A stretch of DNA of 64,000 nt from Psychromonas aquimarina ATCC BAA-1526 (GCF_000428725.1 NZ_AUAM01000009.1:62001-126000); one strand, 5' to 3'; shown: positions 18,666-27,229, numbered from the stretch's first letter. Made by a program: numbers and translations. The notes: a model not told the origin generated them from the sequence alone.

Positions 18666-19649
18666 GTGCATATTTTCTGCAAATAAAGCCTCATAAAATC
18701 CCTCTCTTCCAAGTGAGTTAATTATGTTAATTTTTTCTTTTTCATAAAAGCTGTTTACATCACCTCTAGCAAAATACCAGATACAGTCAAATAGAATGCT
18801 GAGTTTATATATATCAAACAGGTGCTGTTTTTCATTGTTATCTAAGGGCCTATAGCGGTTATATTTAGCGACAGTCTCTCTTGCCTCTTTAAAGTCCAGC
18901 TGGCTGTTGTCTATGCTGCAGTTATACCAGTTATCAAAACTAAAAGCTGCTTTAAAAGGATTAATTAACCAGATCAGATCAAATGCCAGAAAGGTGTAGT
19001 TAGCATCATCAAAATCAATTAACGCATTGAACTTACCATGATGGTAAAGCACATTGCTGAAATGAAAGTCAGTGTGACAGATCCCCTTGGCTAAATTGTC
19101 GGGCAGCCGCAGCTCTGCCAGTTCTTTTTCAACCCACTCTAATTTTAGTGCCGCATTGATGGTGCTGATCTCGGCTGCCTGCTCCTGCGCTTTTTCCCGG
19201 CAGCTGTCTATATTGTAATTAAATCTATGCTCCAGTGCGCAGGGCTGGTAGTTTCGGGTAATAATCTGCAGCTCAGCGGCTTTTTGAATAAGCTGATCTT
19301 TCTGCTGCTGATCGGGGTTTTCAATATGCTCTCCCTGCATAAACTCAAAAATAATATAGGGCTTATTGTTGTGCACTCCGATGTACTCTCCCCGGCGGTT
19401 TTTCAAAGGTGCCGGACAGGGATATTGATGTTGACTAAGATAGGCGCACAGGTGGCTTTCAAACTGTACCGAATCAGCTGAGCGGTTTTGATAATATCTT
19501 AAAACAAAGGATCCTCTACTGGTGTGTAGAAAGATATTAGTCTGCACTGTTCCGGTTAAAAAAGGCTGCGAATTTATCAGTTCACCTAAATTATAATTGT
19601 GCAGAATGCTAATGAGCTGGTTTTGCGAAAAATGGGTTTTAGCTCTCAT
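18663..19649 (-). CDS. APH-fold phosphotransferase, homoserine kinase type II-like
   Basis: 328 aa. Small-molecule kinase of the aminoglycoside phosphotransferase/choline kinase fold. Seen: an N-lobe with FVLRYYQN (ATP-binding Lys/Arg strand), the Brenner motif GICHTDFHFSNVL with catalytic Asp (about residue 190), and the metal-binding ALIDFDDANY. The pattern is closest to homoserine kinase II (ThrB2-like) and related sugar or amino-alcohol kinases. A normal gammaproteobacterial thrB is GHMP-type, so homoserine may not be the substrate. It stands next to manA and the sugar island, and a sugar kinase role is possible. The two are separated by a terminator, so co-transcription is not implied. 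Confidence 0.65.
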   Translation of the reverse strand: MRAKTHFSQNQLISILHNYNLGELINSQPFLTGTVQTNIFLHTSRGSFVLRYYQNRSADSVQFESHLCAYLSQHQYPCPAPLKNRRGEYIGVHNNKPYIIFEFMQGEHIENPDQQQKDQLIQKAAELQIITRNYQPCALEHRFNYNIDSCREKAQEQAAEISTINAALKLEWVEKELAELRLPDNLAKGICHTDFHFSNVLYHHGKFNALIDFDDANYTFLAFDLIWLINPFKAAFSFDNWYNCSIDNSQLDFKEARETVAKYNRYRPLDNNEKQHLFDIYKLSILFDCIWYFARGDVNSFYEKEKINIINSLGREGFYEALFAENMH

Positions 19650-19674
19650 CTGTTATTCCTGGATACTGCTAAGT

Positions 19675-19699
19675 AAAAAGCGCAGCGCCTGCGCTTTTT
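19675..19699 (-). terminator. Terminator after manA
   Basis: Perfect stem AAAAAGCGCAG / CTGCGCTTTTT around a 3-nt loop. On the minus strand it ends in a T run, 25 nt after the manA stop. The symmetrical A/T flanks would let it act in both directions. Confidence 0.85.
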
Positions 19700-19723
19700 A
19701 TTTAAGACTAAAATTATACTGGA

Positions 19724-20914
19724 TTAATTAAAGGCTCTGACAAACTGCCCTTCTCCACGGCACTGATAGGTGTGAGCCGCTGCGCAGATAAAAACGGATT
19801 CGCCGCGCTGCAGTTCGATACTCTGCTGTGCTGTTGAGATAGTGATATTACCTTCAAGGCAAAGCAGTATTTCCGGGCTTCTGACAAACTCGCTATGTCC
19901 TTGAGAGCTGACGCTGTGTACTTCAAAATTAAAGTCGTCCACAGGAACATGAAATACTTTTTTATGGTCAATACATTGTGCTTTTAATTTCAGTTCAGTA
20001 AACGTACTGGGCTGGAATTTTGTGTTTTTAATTAATTCATCAACATCAATATGTTTCGGTGTTAATCCTGCGCGCAGCACATTATCTGAGCTGGCCATAA
20101 TTTCAATGCCGGTACCGTGGATATAAGCATGCGGCGTCTGCGCATCTAAAAACATTGCTTCACCCGGTGCTAGTTCGATGATATTGAGCAGCAGTGGTGA
20201 AAACAGGCCGATATCATCCGGGTAGTCCAGATAAAACTGAGCTATTAGCTGAAATGCTTCTTTGCCTTTATGTGTGCGGGCTTTTTTATCCAGATTCTCA
20301 ATAAGCTCATGTACTGCCATGGCCTTTTGTGCAGCATTCATATTCATTATCGCGGCAAAGAAGTTCTGCAGCTGCTCTGCACCTGGCTCTGCTTTCAACT
20401 GCTCTAGGAGGCCGCTGAGGGTTTGGCAGTCTGCTTGTTCAAACAGACTGATAATTTCCTCTATCTCACGAAAACCATTCATAGCCTGATAAAAAGTTAC
20501 TGCGTATACCAGCTCAGGTTTATGATTTGCATCTTTATAGTTTCTAGAAGGCGCATCTACAGGGATATTCTGCGCATTTTCTAATTTAAATCCCTGCTCT
20601 GCCATAGTTTTACTTGGGTGAACCTGAATTGATAATGGTTTTTCCGCAGCTAAAATTTTTAACAGAAAGGGCAGTCCGGCATATCTTTTTTGTGTATAGG
20701 CGCCTAAGGCAGTTGCTGGATCCTGGTCAATAATCTGACTAAGCAGGGTCCCCTGCTGATTTTTAGAGCAGCCGCTGGGGTGAGCGCCCATCCATAATTC
20801 TGCCTGCGGAAGCTGATCCGGATTGGGGATATTAAATAAATAATGGATAGATGAATCGCTTCCCCAGACATAGTTTTGTATTACATTGTTTAATTTGAAT
20901 AAATGGTCGGTCAT
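19724..20914 (-). CDS. manA: Mannose-6-phosphate isomerase, class I
   Basis: 396 aa. Zinc enzyme interconverting mannose-6-phosphate and fructose-6-phosphate in the cytoplasm. Visible: VWGSDSSIHYLFN at the N-terminus, PFLLKILAAEKPLSIQVHPS with the zinc ligands of the first cupin, HKPELVYA, and the catalytic-region motif FLDAQTPHAYIHGTGIEIM followed by SDNVLRAGLTPKH. In this window it would take mannose-6-phosphate made by the phosphomannomutase at 31611 into glycolysis. It has its own 170-bp upstream gap with a hairpin that probably ends the preceding transcript, so it may be partly independent of the island's regulator. No good copy of the island operator was found in front of it. Confidence 0.95.
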   Translation of the reverse strand: MTDHLFKLNNVIQNYVWGSDSSIHYLFNIPNPDQLPQAELWMGAHPSGCSKNQQGTLLSQIIDQDPATALGAYTQKRYAGLPFLLKILAAEKPLSIQVHPSKTMAEQGFKLENAQNIPVDAPSRNYKDANHKPELVYAVTFYQAMNGFREIEEIISLFEQADCQTLSGLLEQLKAEPGAEQLQNFFAAIMNMNAAQKAMAVHELIENLDKKARTHKGKEAFQLIAQFYLDYPDDIGLFSPLLLNIIELAPGEAMFLDAQTPHAYIHGTGIEIMASSDNVLRAGLTPKHIDVDELIKNTKFQPSTFTELKLKAQCIDHKKVFHVPVDDFNFEVHSVSSQGHSEFVRSPEILLCLEGNITISTAQQSIELQRGESVFICAAAHTYQCRGEGQFVRAFN

Positions 20915-21018
20915 GATATTGGGTCTCTGATAAGCAGGCTGATTGTTCAGCCTGTATGATATTTATTCAGTCCGTTGAAAGTTATAGGGGTTGAGCGTTT
21001 GTTACGGTTAATATTAAT

Positions 21019-21057
21019 AATCGGGACTGAAGACAGATAAATATCTCAGTCCCGATT
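21019..21057 (-). terminator. Hairpin terminator after the secreted alpha-helical protein gene
   Basis: Twelve-base stem AATCGGGACTGA / TCAGTCCCGATT with a 15-nt loop, 29 nt after the stop of the 21086-22366 gene. The T tract is weak on the minus strand and strong on the plus strand, so it may block transcription in both directions. Confidence 0.6.
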
Positions 21058-21085
21058 TTTTATAACAACAAAGAAAGGTAAAGAA

Positions 21086-22366
21086 TTATTCTGCTTTAAC
21101 TTTTACGGCTTTTAATTTTTCCTGCAGTAGTTTTTTGGCTTGAGGAGATTTCTCAATAGCCGCCAATGAGAGCAGCGCTTCAATGGTAGACTCAGCACCA
21201 GAGTTACGGTTGTATTCTGTTGCTGAATTTAAGCCGTCAAAGCCGCGCCCTGTTTCCAGAGAGTACATCTGAATAGAAGCTGCATTATCCTTAAAGAACC
21301 ACATTGCCAGTTTTACTGCCTGATCAATATAGCGGCTGTCACGGGAAATCTCAAAAGCTCTTAAACTAGCAAAGATCATTGGACGGAAGCCGTAAGCTAT
21401 CTGGGCAAACTGATCTTTTTCTAGGAACTTAATCTCTTTACCTTTCTGCTCAGCACTGAACCAGTTCAGGTGGCCCTGTTCAATAAGGTATGGATAGAAA
21501 TGATCCAGCTCTTCAAAAGCCGCTTTAACCATATCCCGATCTTCCAGTACCATACCGGCTTCTAATAATGCATATGACTGACTGTTCCCGTAAGCATGCC
21601 AGATGTTTTTCCAGCTCAGCATCGCGCCGTATATTGGTGATTCGACATTCTTGACCTGCATCAGCATTATACCGTCTGCTAATGATTTCATCAGTTCAGC
21701 AATTTTTTCACTTGGGGCTATCTGGTAAGCTTTAGTCAGGCCTAAAAGTAAAACAGAAGCCTGATCTGCACCGTTACTTGGTAACCATTCAGGTACATCA
21801 AAGCCGTTCTGCTTAGTTACTGTCTGCTCAAAATTAAATCCTTCGTAGGTGGTATCGATGCTTTTAAACAATACCGAGTGCATCTTCTCTGCTAACTCTT
21901 TATTGTCGGCAAGTACCTGCTCATAGGTGTATGAAAGCGCCCAGATGGCACGCCAGGTCCACCAGTTTGCATTTGCTAAGCTGGTTTTATAAGTTGTATT
22001 AACCGTGTTGTCAGGATAGATAAAGTTATTGAAATAACCGTTATCAGAATGCAGGAAGAGAATCGAGTTAATCAGGCTGCTCATTTTCTCAAAATGTGCT
22101 TTTTCCTTTGTCTGCTGGTAGGCATCAGAGTAAACCACAATTGCTCTAGCTATATCATCCAGAGCTGATACCCCTTCAAGGGGATCTTTTACCCATTCAT
22201 AATCAGGGTATTCGCTGTAGATATGAATAAGCCCGAGTTTATCTCCATTCTCCAGAGTGCGCTCCTCGTATAAATGATCAAGGTGCTGCAGGTTAACCAG
22301 GCTGGCGCTGGCCATAAATGAAACGGTTAGTGCCGCAACTGCAAATAAACTTTTAAAAATTTTCAT
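21086..22366 (-). CDS. Secreted alpha-helical protein, possible (alpha/alpha) toroid glycosidase
   Basis: 426 aa. A clear Sec signal peptide (MKIFKSLFAVAALTVSFMAS, cut after ASA) shows export to the periplasm or beyond. The mature part is almost all helical, with repeated Trp-rich and hydrophobic helices (NANWWTWRAIWALSYTYEQV, AMLSWKNIWHAYGNSQSYA) and acidic pairs such as SALDDIARA. The pattern resembles the six-hairpin (alpha/alpha)6 folds of several glycosidase and lyase families, and ends in RNSGAESTIEALLSLAAIE. I cannot place it in a named CAZy family and the catalytic residues are unknown. It is preceded by two copies of the island's operator (22394-22441), so it is very likely co-regulated with the porin, phosphorylases and importer and may trim the substrate in the periplasm. 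Confidence 0.55.
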   Translation of the reverse strand: MKIFKSLFAVAALTVSFMASASLVNLQHLDHLYEERTLENGDKLGLIHIYSEYPDYEWVKDPLEGVSALDDIARAIVVYSDAYQQTKEKAHFEKMSSLINSILFLHSDNGYFNNFIYPDNTVNTTYKTSLANANWWTWRAIWALSYTYEQVLADNKELAEKMHSVLFKSIDTTYEGFNFEQTVTKQNGFDVPEWLPSNGADQASVLLLGLTKAYQIAPSEKIAELMKSLADGIMLMQVKNVESPIYGAMLSWKNIWHAYGNSQSYALLEAGMVLEDRDMVKAAFEELDHFYPYLIEQGHLNWFSAEQKGKEIKFLEKDQFAQIAYGFRPMIFASLRAFEISRDSRYIDQAVKLAMWFFKDNAASIQMYSLETGRGFDGLNSATEYNRNSGAESTIEALLSLAAIEKSPQAKKLLQEKLKAVKVKAE

Positions 22367-22393
22367 ATTAGTTCCTGTTGTCTTTTTAACTAC

Positions 22394-22441
22394 AGTTTAA
22401 CGATTAAAAGCAGTGAATAATCACCTGTTTATCGTTAAACA
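22394..22441. promoter_or_regulatory. Pair of LacI-type operators before the secreted protein gene
   Basis: A perfect copy of the 16-bp palindrome TGTTTATCGTTAAACA lies at 22426-22441. A weaker copy (AGTTTAACGATTAAAA, 13 of 16 positions of the reverse consensus) lies at 22394-22409, 32 bp away. Both fall in the 92-bp gap between the porin stop and the start of the secreted protein gene. The same palindrome is repeated six times in front of the ABC importer and lacI, so the same regulator should act here and this gene probably has its own promoter. Confidence 0.75.
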
Positions 22442-22458
22442 TAGGAGTGGTAAAAAAA

Positions 22459-23598
22459 TTAGAAGACGAAGTTAAGGCCAATTTTACCGAAATTGGTTTC
22501 ACCGTCCGGACCTGTATATGCGGCCCCGTCAACCTTTTTATCTGTTTCTGTGCGGTAAAAATACTCTGCGACAAAGTAGACATAAGAGGTTATTGGATAG
22601 CTGTAATTAACAATATATTTCGCCGCGTTTGATTCATAAGAAACGCGTCCGTCAGCTTCGGTAATAGTTTTCTTCTGCGGCTCAAGTTTGAAGAAAAAGT
22701 TATGCTGATCTAAGCGCCACGATACCCATGGACGGATTTCAGTTTCAGTAAGATTTGAGCCTTTGACACCGTCATTATCGTAGTTGTCTCCGTCTTTGTG
22801 GAAAAATTCAACACCGGCGGTCAGGTTATCTAAGATATTATAGCGGACATTAAACAGCGCTTCGTAAAACACAAATTTACCCGCATCAGCGCCGTCGGCA
22901 CTTTTATCTTCGGTTAGCCATTTCAGATCGGTATTTATGCCGAAGTCATCGTTGAATTGATAGCTGTAGTAAGGGCGGATACCATAACCGTCACCACCGA
23001 TCAGGTAGCTGTCATCACCATTACCTTTCTTTTCATAACCCGATTTACCCAGATAGGTGGCTTCAATCATAAACCAGTGTTTACCTATGCTTTTCGCATA
23101 AGCAGGACGAAGTTCCATCTCATTCATACGAAAATCATTAACATCGCCGCTGCCGTCTCTTAAGTCATTTTCAAAGGATACTTTCTTTAAGATATAACCT
23201 AAGTTAAAACCGCTGTCGCCAAAATTAACACGGCCGTCTGCAAAAACCCATTCATGTACAGGACGAGAGCTGGTGCTGGTGCCTTCGTTTTTAAAATGCT
23301 CAACTTTGTATTCTGTTAACCAGTTGCCATGCAGCTTGAATTTCTTATCTTCCTCGATGCGCACTTTGTCATAATCTACACGCATGTACTTATCATCGCC
23401 TAAGCTGATAACGCCCTCTGATAAATTAGCGTTAAGTACTTCTCCGTCCTCCTCTTTTACTTTAATGCGGCTGCCCGAATATACATTATTTTTGGCAAGA
23501 AGCTGATCGTCAGTTTCACTGATGCTGAGATCTTCGGCCCACACGGTCGGCGCCAGGGACAGACATAAGCAAGATAATAAAATATTTTTAGTCTTCAT
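22459..23598 (-). CDS. Outer-membrane beta-barrel porin
   Basis: 379 aa. A signal peptide (MKTKNILLSCLCLSLAPTVW, cut after AWA) is followed by alternating amphipathic strands (ELRPAYAKSIGKHWFMIEAT, YGIRPYYSYQFNDDFGI, AKYIVNYSYPITSYVYFVAE) and a C-terminal phenylalanine (KIGLNFVF), the signal for outer-membrane assembly. Strand style resembles oligosaccharide-specific porins of the KdgM/OmpL kind, but the protein is longer than KdgM and the first 75 residues look like a separate acidic segment. By position it should pass the island's oligosaccharide across the outer membrane, since no TonB receptor is present. A CAGGA site precedes the ATG. Confidence 0.75.
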   Translation of the reverse strand: MKTKNILLSCLCLSLAPTVWAEDLSISETDDQLLAKNNVYSGSRIKVKEEDGEVLNANLSEGVISLGDDKYMRVDYDKVRIEEDKKFKLHGNWLTEYKVEHFKNEGTSTSSRPVHEWVFADGRVNFGDSGFNLGYILKKVSFENDLRDGSGDVNDFRMNEMELRPAYAKSIGKHWFMIEATYLGKSGYEKKGNGDDSYLIGGDGYGIRPYYSYQFNDDFGINTDLKWLTEDKSADGADAGKFVFYEALFNVRYNILDNLTAGVEFFHKDGDNYDNDGVKGSNLTETEIRPWVSWRLDQHNFFFKLEPQKKTITEADGRVSYESNAAKYIVNYSYPITSYVYFVAEYFYRTETDKKVDGAAYTGPDGETNFGKIGLNFVF

Positions 23599-23645
23599 GT
23601 TTTTTCCTGTTTACTGTGTTGATTTAAAAATAACTGCTGTATTTT

Positions 23646-24578
23646 TTACTGCTGTAAAAAAGGTTGATTAATTTCAATCCACTGGGCTTCACAATCACTG
23701 GTACCGACATATAAGCGGTACAGATCATCTTTAATGTGGACAAGGCCGCCGGAAAACACTACATCGACCAGATCTGCGCGTTTACTTTCACCTGCTTTAA
23801 ACTGGCTCCGCTCGGCAATAATTCTCATGCTGGAATAACTGTTATCCGCAGGATCAAATAGAAAAGTAGAGGGGTAATAATGACGGCCGCCGTTGTCATC
23901 AAAAGAGGCAACGTGGGCTAATAGAGCAATTTTTCCGTCGTCCTGCAGATAACCGGCATTAACACCTCCCCAGTCCTGCTCTTCAAAGTGCTCTGCCAGC
24001 AGCTCAGCGTTATTAATGACTTCAATAGACAGATCCTCAAGGGAGTCAATCTGTGTTACACCAATAGTGCCTCGGCCGCCGATTTCACCCTGCGGACGGG
24101 TAAACACCATAATTTTGTTATCGACAGTCGCGCATAAACGGATATCTTTCATGCGTGCCGGGCCGTCAACAAAATGAGTTAATGAATAAATATCCGGGCC
24201 GCGGTAGAAACATGTTTTCCAGATCAGGGCATCTGCATTATCAGGATCCGGGCTTATTTCCACACCACCGAAAATAAATTCGCCGTTGATATAGGTATAG
24301 AAAGGGTCCTGCAGTTCAAATGTCGGTGCATCGCTGAGCAGAGTAAACTGGTTTTCAGCTGTCTGCTCAAAAAACATCACCGTGGAATGCTCAGAGTCCC
24401 GTGCTTCAACGCGGCCGGCAATAACCTGTTTACCGTTAAGCTCAAAGGGGGCCGCTATATTGTAAACATCATTGTCCTGTGCGCCGATAAACTCAATTTT
24501 TTCAGCCTTGGGCGCAGGGCTGCCGGCCGCTTTGAATTCTGAATATAATGTCTGTACTGATTTTTTGATTGCTGACAT
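23646..24578 (-). CDS. DUF1861 (GT108-like) beta-propeller protein, putative mannoside phosphorylase
   Basis: 310 aa, no signal peptide, so cytoplasmic. The sequence has the family hallmarks of DUF1861 (PF08950): NDVYNIAAPFELNGKQVIAG, GRVEARDSEHS, KDIRLC, FTRPQGEIGGRGTIGVT, DWGGVNAGYL and RADLVDVVFSGGL. These proteins are five-bladed propellers distantly related to GH130. From memory, the Leishmania members are beta-1,2-mannosyltransferase/phosphorylases (CAZy GT108) that turn over the mannan reserve mannogen; bacterial members are little studied. The gene lies 9 bp after a true GH130 gene and in an island with phosphomannomutase and ManA. Phosphorolysis or synthesis of a beta-mannoside is therefore a reasonable inference, not shown. 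Confidence 0.7.
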   Translation of the reverse strand: MSAIKKSVQTLYSEFKAAGSPAPKAEKIEFIGAQDNDVYNIAAPFELNGKQVIAGRVEARDSEHSTVMFFEQTAENQFTLLSDAPTFELQDPFYTYINGEFIFGGVEISPDPDNADALIWKTCFYRGPDIYSLTHFVDGPARMKDIRLCATVDNKIMVFTRPQGEIGGRGTIGVTQIDSLEDLSIEVINNAELLAEHFEEQDWGGVNAGYLQDDGKIALLAHVASFDDNGGRHYYPSTFLFDPADNSYSSMRIIAERSQFKAGESKRADLVDVVFSGGLVHIKDDLYRLYVGTSDCEAQWIEINQPFLQQ

Positions 24579-24587
24579 AACTAAGCC

Positions 24588-25652
24588 TTAATTAAGTTGT
24601 AGGTGGTTCCAAAGTTCATTTACGCTGATCTGGGCAAGTGCCATATGCTCGTCAGCCGCGCCGTAATAAATATTTAAAATGTCTTCATCGATATAAGCAC
24701 CACAGGTAAATACAACATTACCGAAGAAACCTTCAACTTCGTAAGGGGCCTGCGGTTCGAGCAGCGGCGTGGCTGATTTTGCTAATATTTTAGTCGGCTC
24801 CTTAAGATCCAGCAGCAGTGCGCCCAGGCAGTAACGCTGCTGTGCATCAACGCCGTGATAAATCTGCAGCCAGCCTTTAGCGGTTTTTATCATAGGTGCG
24901 CCGCCGCCGAGTTTAAGGCTGTCCCAGTCATCTTCTGAGCTGCCGAGCAGGTGCTGATGTGCTCCCCAGTGAACCATATCCGGTGATTCGGTTATCCAGA
25001 TTTCCGGTTTACCAAAATGTTTCGGCGCAGGGCGGTGCAGTGCCATATATTTTCCGTCTATCTTTTCAGGAAACAGGCATACGTCACGATTATCCGGGCT
25101 GAATAAAATGCCGTGTTTAGTTACGTTGTTAAAATCAGTGGTAGAAGCCAGCGCAGTAGTGATACCAAAAGGAGAAACTGCCGAGTAGTTAATATAATAA
25201 TGGCAGCCGATCTGGGTAATACGCGCATCTTCACAGCCGAACTGTTCATATTTGTTGTCCGGTGCAATAAACGCACTGTCGGAAATATTGAAGTTAATAC
25301 CGTCGCTGCTTCGTGCGATACGCAGGTGTGACATGGATGTTAGAAAAACCACACTCGGATCGGCAACAAGTTTGATCTCGCGGGGATCATCAAAATTATA
25401 TAGCGGATCGTTAAGATCAAATACTTTAATCTGCTGCAGCCAGCGGCCGTTGTCTTCGATTAAAAGTGGTACTTTTATCTGCTCACTTGAGTCGGAAATA
25501 ATACTTTCAGCAATACGCAGCAGCAGTATAACTTCAGTGTCTGTTTTAATAACACCGGCATTAAATACACAGTCCACTTTAAAGCCGGGCTGCGAAGGTT
25601 TTACATCTTCAGGTGAAATAATCGGGTTGTTAATATTACGTGTAATTTTCAT
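24588..25652 (-). CDS. GH130 beta-mannoside phosphorylase
   Basis: 354 aa. Cytoplasmic five-bladed propeller enzyme that cleaves beta-mannosides with inorganic phosphate, giving alpha-mannose-1-phosphate. Visible: RNINNPIISPEDV at the N-terminus, QFGCEDARIT with the conserved catalytic Asp, LHRPAPKHFGKPEIWIT, and GGGAPMIKTAKGWLQIYHGV (phosphate- and sugar-binding region). The pattern suggests the branch acting on beta-1,2-mannobiose or oligomannan, but beta-1,4-mannosyl-glucose phosphorylases are close relatives and linkage cannot be fixed here. It overlaps the GH13 gene upstream by 4 bp and is followed after 9 bp by the DUF1861 gene, so all three are one transcript. Its product would feed the phosphomannomutase at 31611. 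Confidence 0.85.
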   Translation of the reverse strand: MKITRNINNPIISPEDVKPSQPGFKVDCVFNAGVIKTDTEVILLLRIAESIISDSSEQIKVPLLIEDNGRWLQQIKVFDLNDPLYNFDDPREIKLVADPSVVFLTSMSHLRIARSSDGINFNISDSAFIAPDNKYEQFGCEDARITQIGCHYYINYSAVSPFGITTALASTTDFNNVTKHGILFSPDNRDVCLFPEKIDGKYMALHRPAPKHFGKPEIWITESPDMVHWGAHQHLLGSSEDDWDSLKLGGGAPMIKTAKGWLQIYHGVDAQQRYCLGALLLDLKEPTKILAKSATPLLEPQAPYEVEGFFGNVVFTCGAYIDEDILNIYYGAADEHMALAQISVNELWNHLQLN

Positions 25653-27220
25653 TTTGAGCCTTTTTTAATTAAAATTTCGTTTTTTTCAATATACTGCTGG
25701 TCTGTGCCGAACAAGGTGCGGCCGCTGTCTGCAAATGTCGGATTAACAGCTGTTTCACCAAAGTTGATTACAACCTCTATATACTGATTATTAAGACTTC
25801 TTTGAAAGTGTATAATCTCGCCGTTTTTCTCAAAGAATTCATATTTACCCTGCCATAAGACGGGTTCACTGTTTCGAATTAAGATCAGCTTCTTATACGC
25901 CGCTAGAATCGAGCTGCTGTCAGACAGCTGTTTTTCTACATTAACGTCCCTGTAATTTTTATTTATATTCATCCAGGGTAAAACGGATGAAAAACCTGCA
26001 TGTCGGCTGCTGTTCCATTGCATCGGCGAACGAGAATTGTCGCGTGTTTCTTTAATTGCGGTCAGCAGTGCCTGCTCATCACTATGATTTTTTTCTTTTG
26101 CCGTTTTATAGGCATTTTTTCCCTGAATATCACTAATCTCCAGCAGTGTTTCCGGGATAAAATCAGTCATGCCTATTTCTTCACCGTTATAAATAAACGG
26201 TACGCCCCGGGCGGTAAGCTGCAGTGCAGATACTGCCGTCGCCCGTTTAATATCCCGCTCAGATTCGCCGAAACGACTGATCATTCTCGGCATATCATGA
26301 CTTGAAAAAAACAGTGTCGGCACACCTGACATATCTGCGTTCATTTTTCTCATTTCAGTGTAAATTTTTGTTAAATCAAACTTCTCCTGGCTGCCTAGAT
26401 TAAAATTAAAAACAACATCTAAATGCTGCGCTGACTGATATTGACTGAGCAGAGTCAGATCTTCACTGCCCACTTCTCCTATTAAAAAATAATCCCCTTG
26501 TGCGCGTATATGCTGAGCAATACGTGCTACTGCATCTAAAACACCGGGCTGGTTTATATCGTATTTGTGCTCCTGTTCCTCTTTTTTGAACGGGTTGTCT
26601 AAACCAATTCCATCGGTAGTCAGAAAATTAATGACATCAAAACGGAAACCGTCAACACCCTGCTCAATCCAGAAATCAATCACATTGAGGATCTCTTTCT
26701 CTACCTGGGGATTTGCCCAGTTAAGATCGATCTGCTCAGTTGAAAACTGATGGTAATAATAGTATTCAGTGTGCTCCTCTTTTTCCCAGGCAGAGCCGGA
26801 GAAAAAGGAGTGCCAGTTATTCGGATTTTTAGAAAAAATAAAGTAATCCCGATAAGGGCTGTCGACATTATTTAACGCATCCTGAAACCAGGCATGCTGT
26901 TTTGATACATGGTTTACCACCAGATCAATAATGACTTTTATGCCTCGTTCATGACAGACATCAACAAATTTCTTAAATAAGTCCAGATCACCGAATCTCG
27001 GATCAACATCGCAGTAGTTACTGATGTCATAACCGTTATCAACCAGAGGTGAAGGGTAGAAAGGAGTTACCCAGATACCCTTCACGCCGAGTGATGCAAT
27101 ATGATCCAGATGTTCAATCAAGCCTGCAAAATCACCCGTACCGTCGTTGTTTCCGTCTGCAAACGAAGGCAGGTAAACCTGATAAAAAACACTGCTTCGC
27201 CACCAGGGTAGTTGTTTCAT
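25649..27220 (-). CDS. GH13 alpha-glucosidase, oligo-1,6-glucosidase type
   Basis: 523 aa, cytoplasmic (no signal peptide). All GH13 regions are visible: region I DLVVNH, region V QIDLNW, region II GFRFDVINF with the nucleophile Asp, region III IGEVGS with the acid/base Glu, and region IV FSSHDMPR with the transition-state Asp. Val directly after the nucleophile is the residue found in oligo-1,6-glucosidases and isomaltases, whereas alpha-1,4 enzymes usually have Thr. Preference for alpha-1,6 glucosidic bonds is therefore likely. AGGAG lies before the ATG. It is 9 bp after the second permease gene and 4 bp overlapped with the GH130 gene, so the imported oligosaccharide may contain both alpha-glucose and mannose. 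Confidence 0.85.
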   Translation of the reverse strand: MKQLPWWRSSVFYQVYLPSFADGNNDGTGDFAGLIEHLDHIASLGVKGIWVTPFYPSPLVDNGYDISNYCDVDPRFGDLDLFKKFVDVCHERGIKVIIDLVVNHVSKQHAWFQDALNNVDSPYRDYFIFSKNPNNWHSFFSGSAWEKEEHTEYYYYHQFSTEQIDLNWANPQVEKEILNVIDFWIEQGVDGFRFDVINFLTTDGIGLDNPFKKEEQEHKYDINQPGVLDAVARIAQHIRAQGDYFLIGEVGSEDLTLLSQYQSAQHLDVVFNFNLGSQEKFDLTKIYTEMRKMNADMSGVPTLFFSSHDMPRMISRFGESERDIKRATAVSALQLTARGVPFIYNGEEIGMTDFIPETLLEISDIQGKNAYKTAKEKNHSDEQALLTAIKETRDNSRSPMQWNSSRHAGFSSVLPWMNINKNYRDVNVEKQLSDSSSILAAYKKLILIRNSEPVLWQGKYEFFEKNGEIIHFQRSLNNQYIEVVINFGETAVNPTFADSGRTLFGTDQQYIEKNEILIKKGSK

Positions 27221-27229
27221 ACTGCGCTC

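Noticed and set aside
20998-21013. Possible LacI operator before manA (TTTGTTACGGTTAATA)
   Set aside because: It needs a one-base gap to align and lacks one palindrome arm, so it is not counted as a site.
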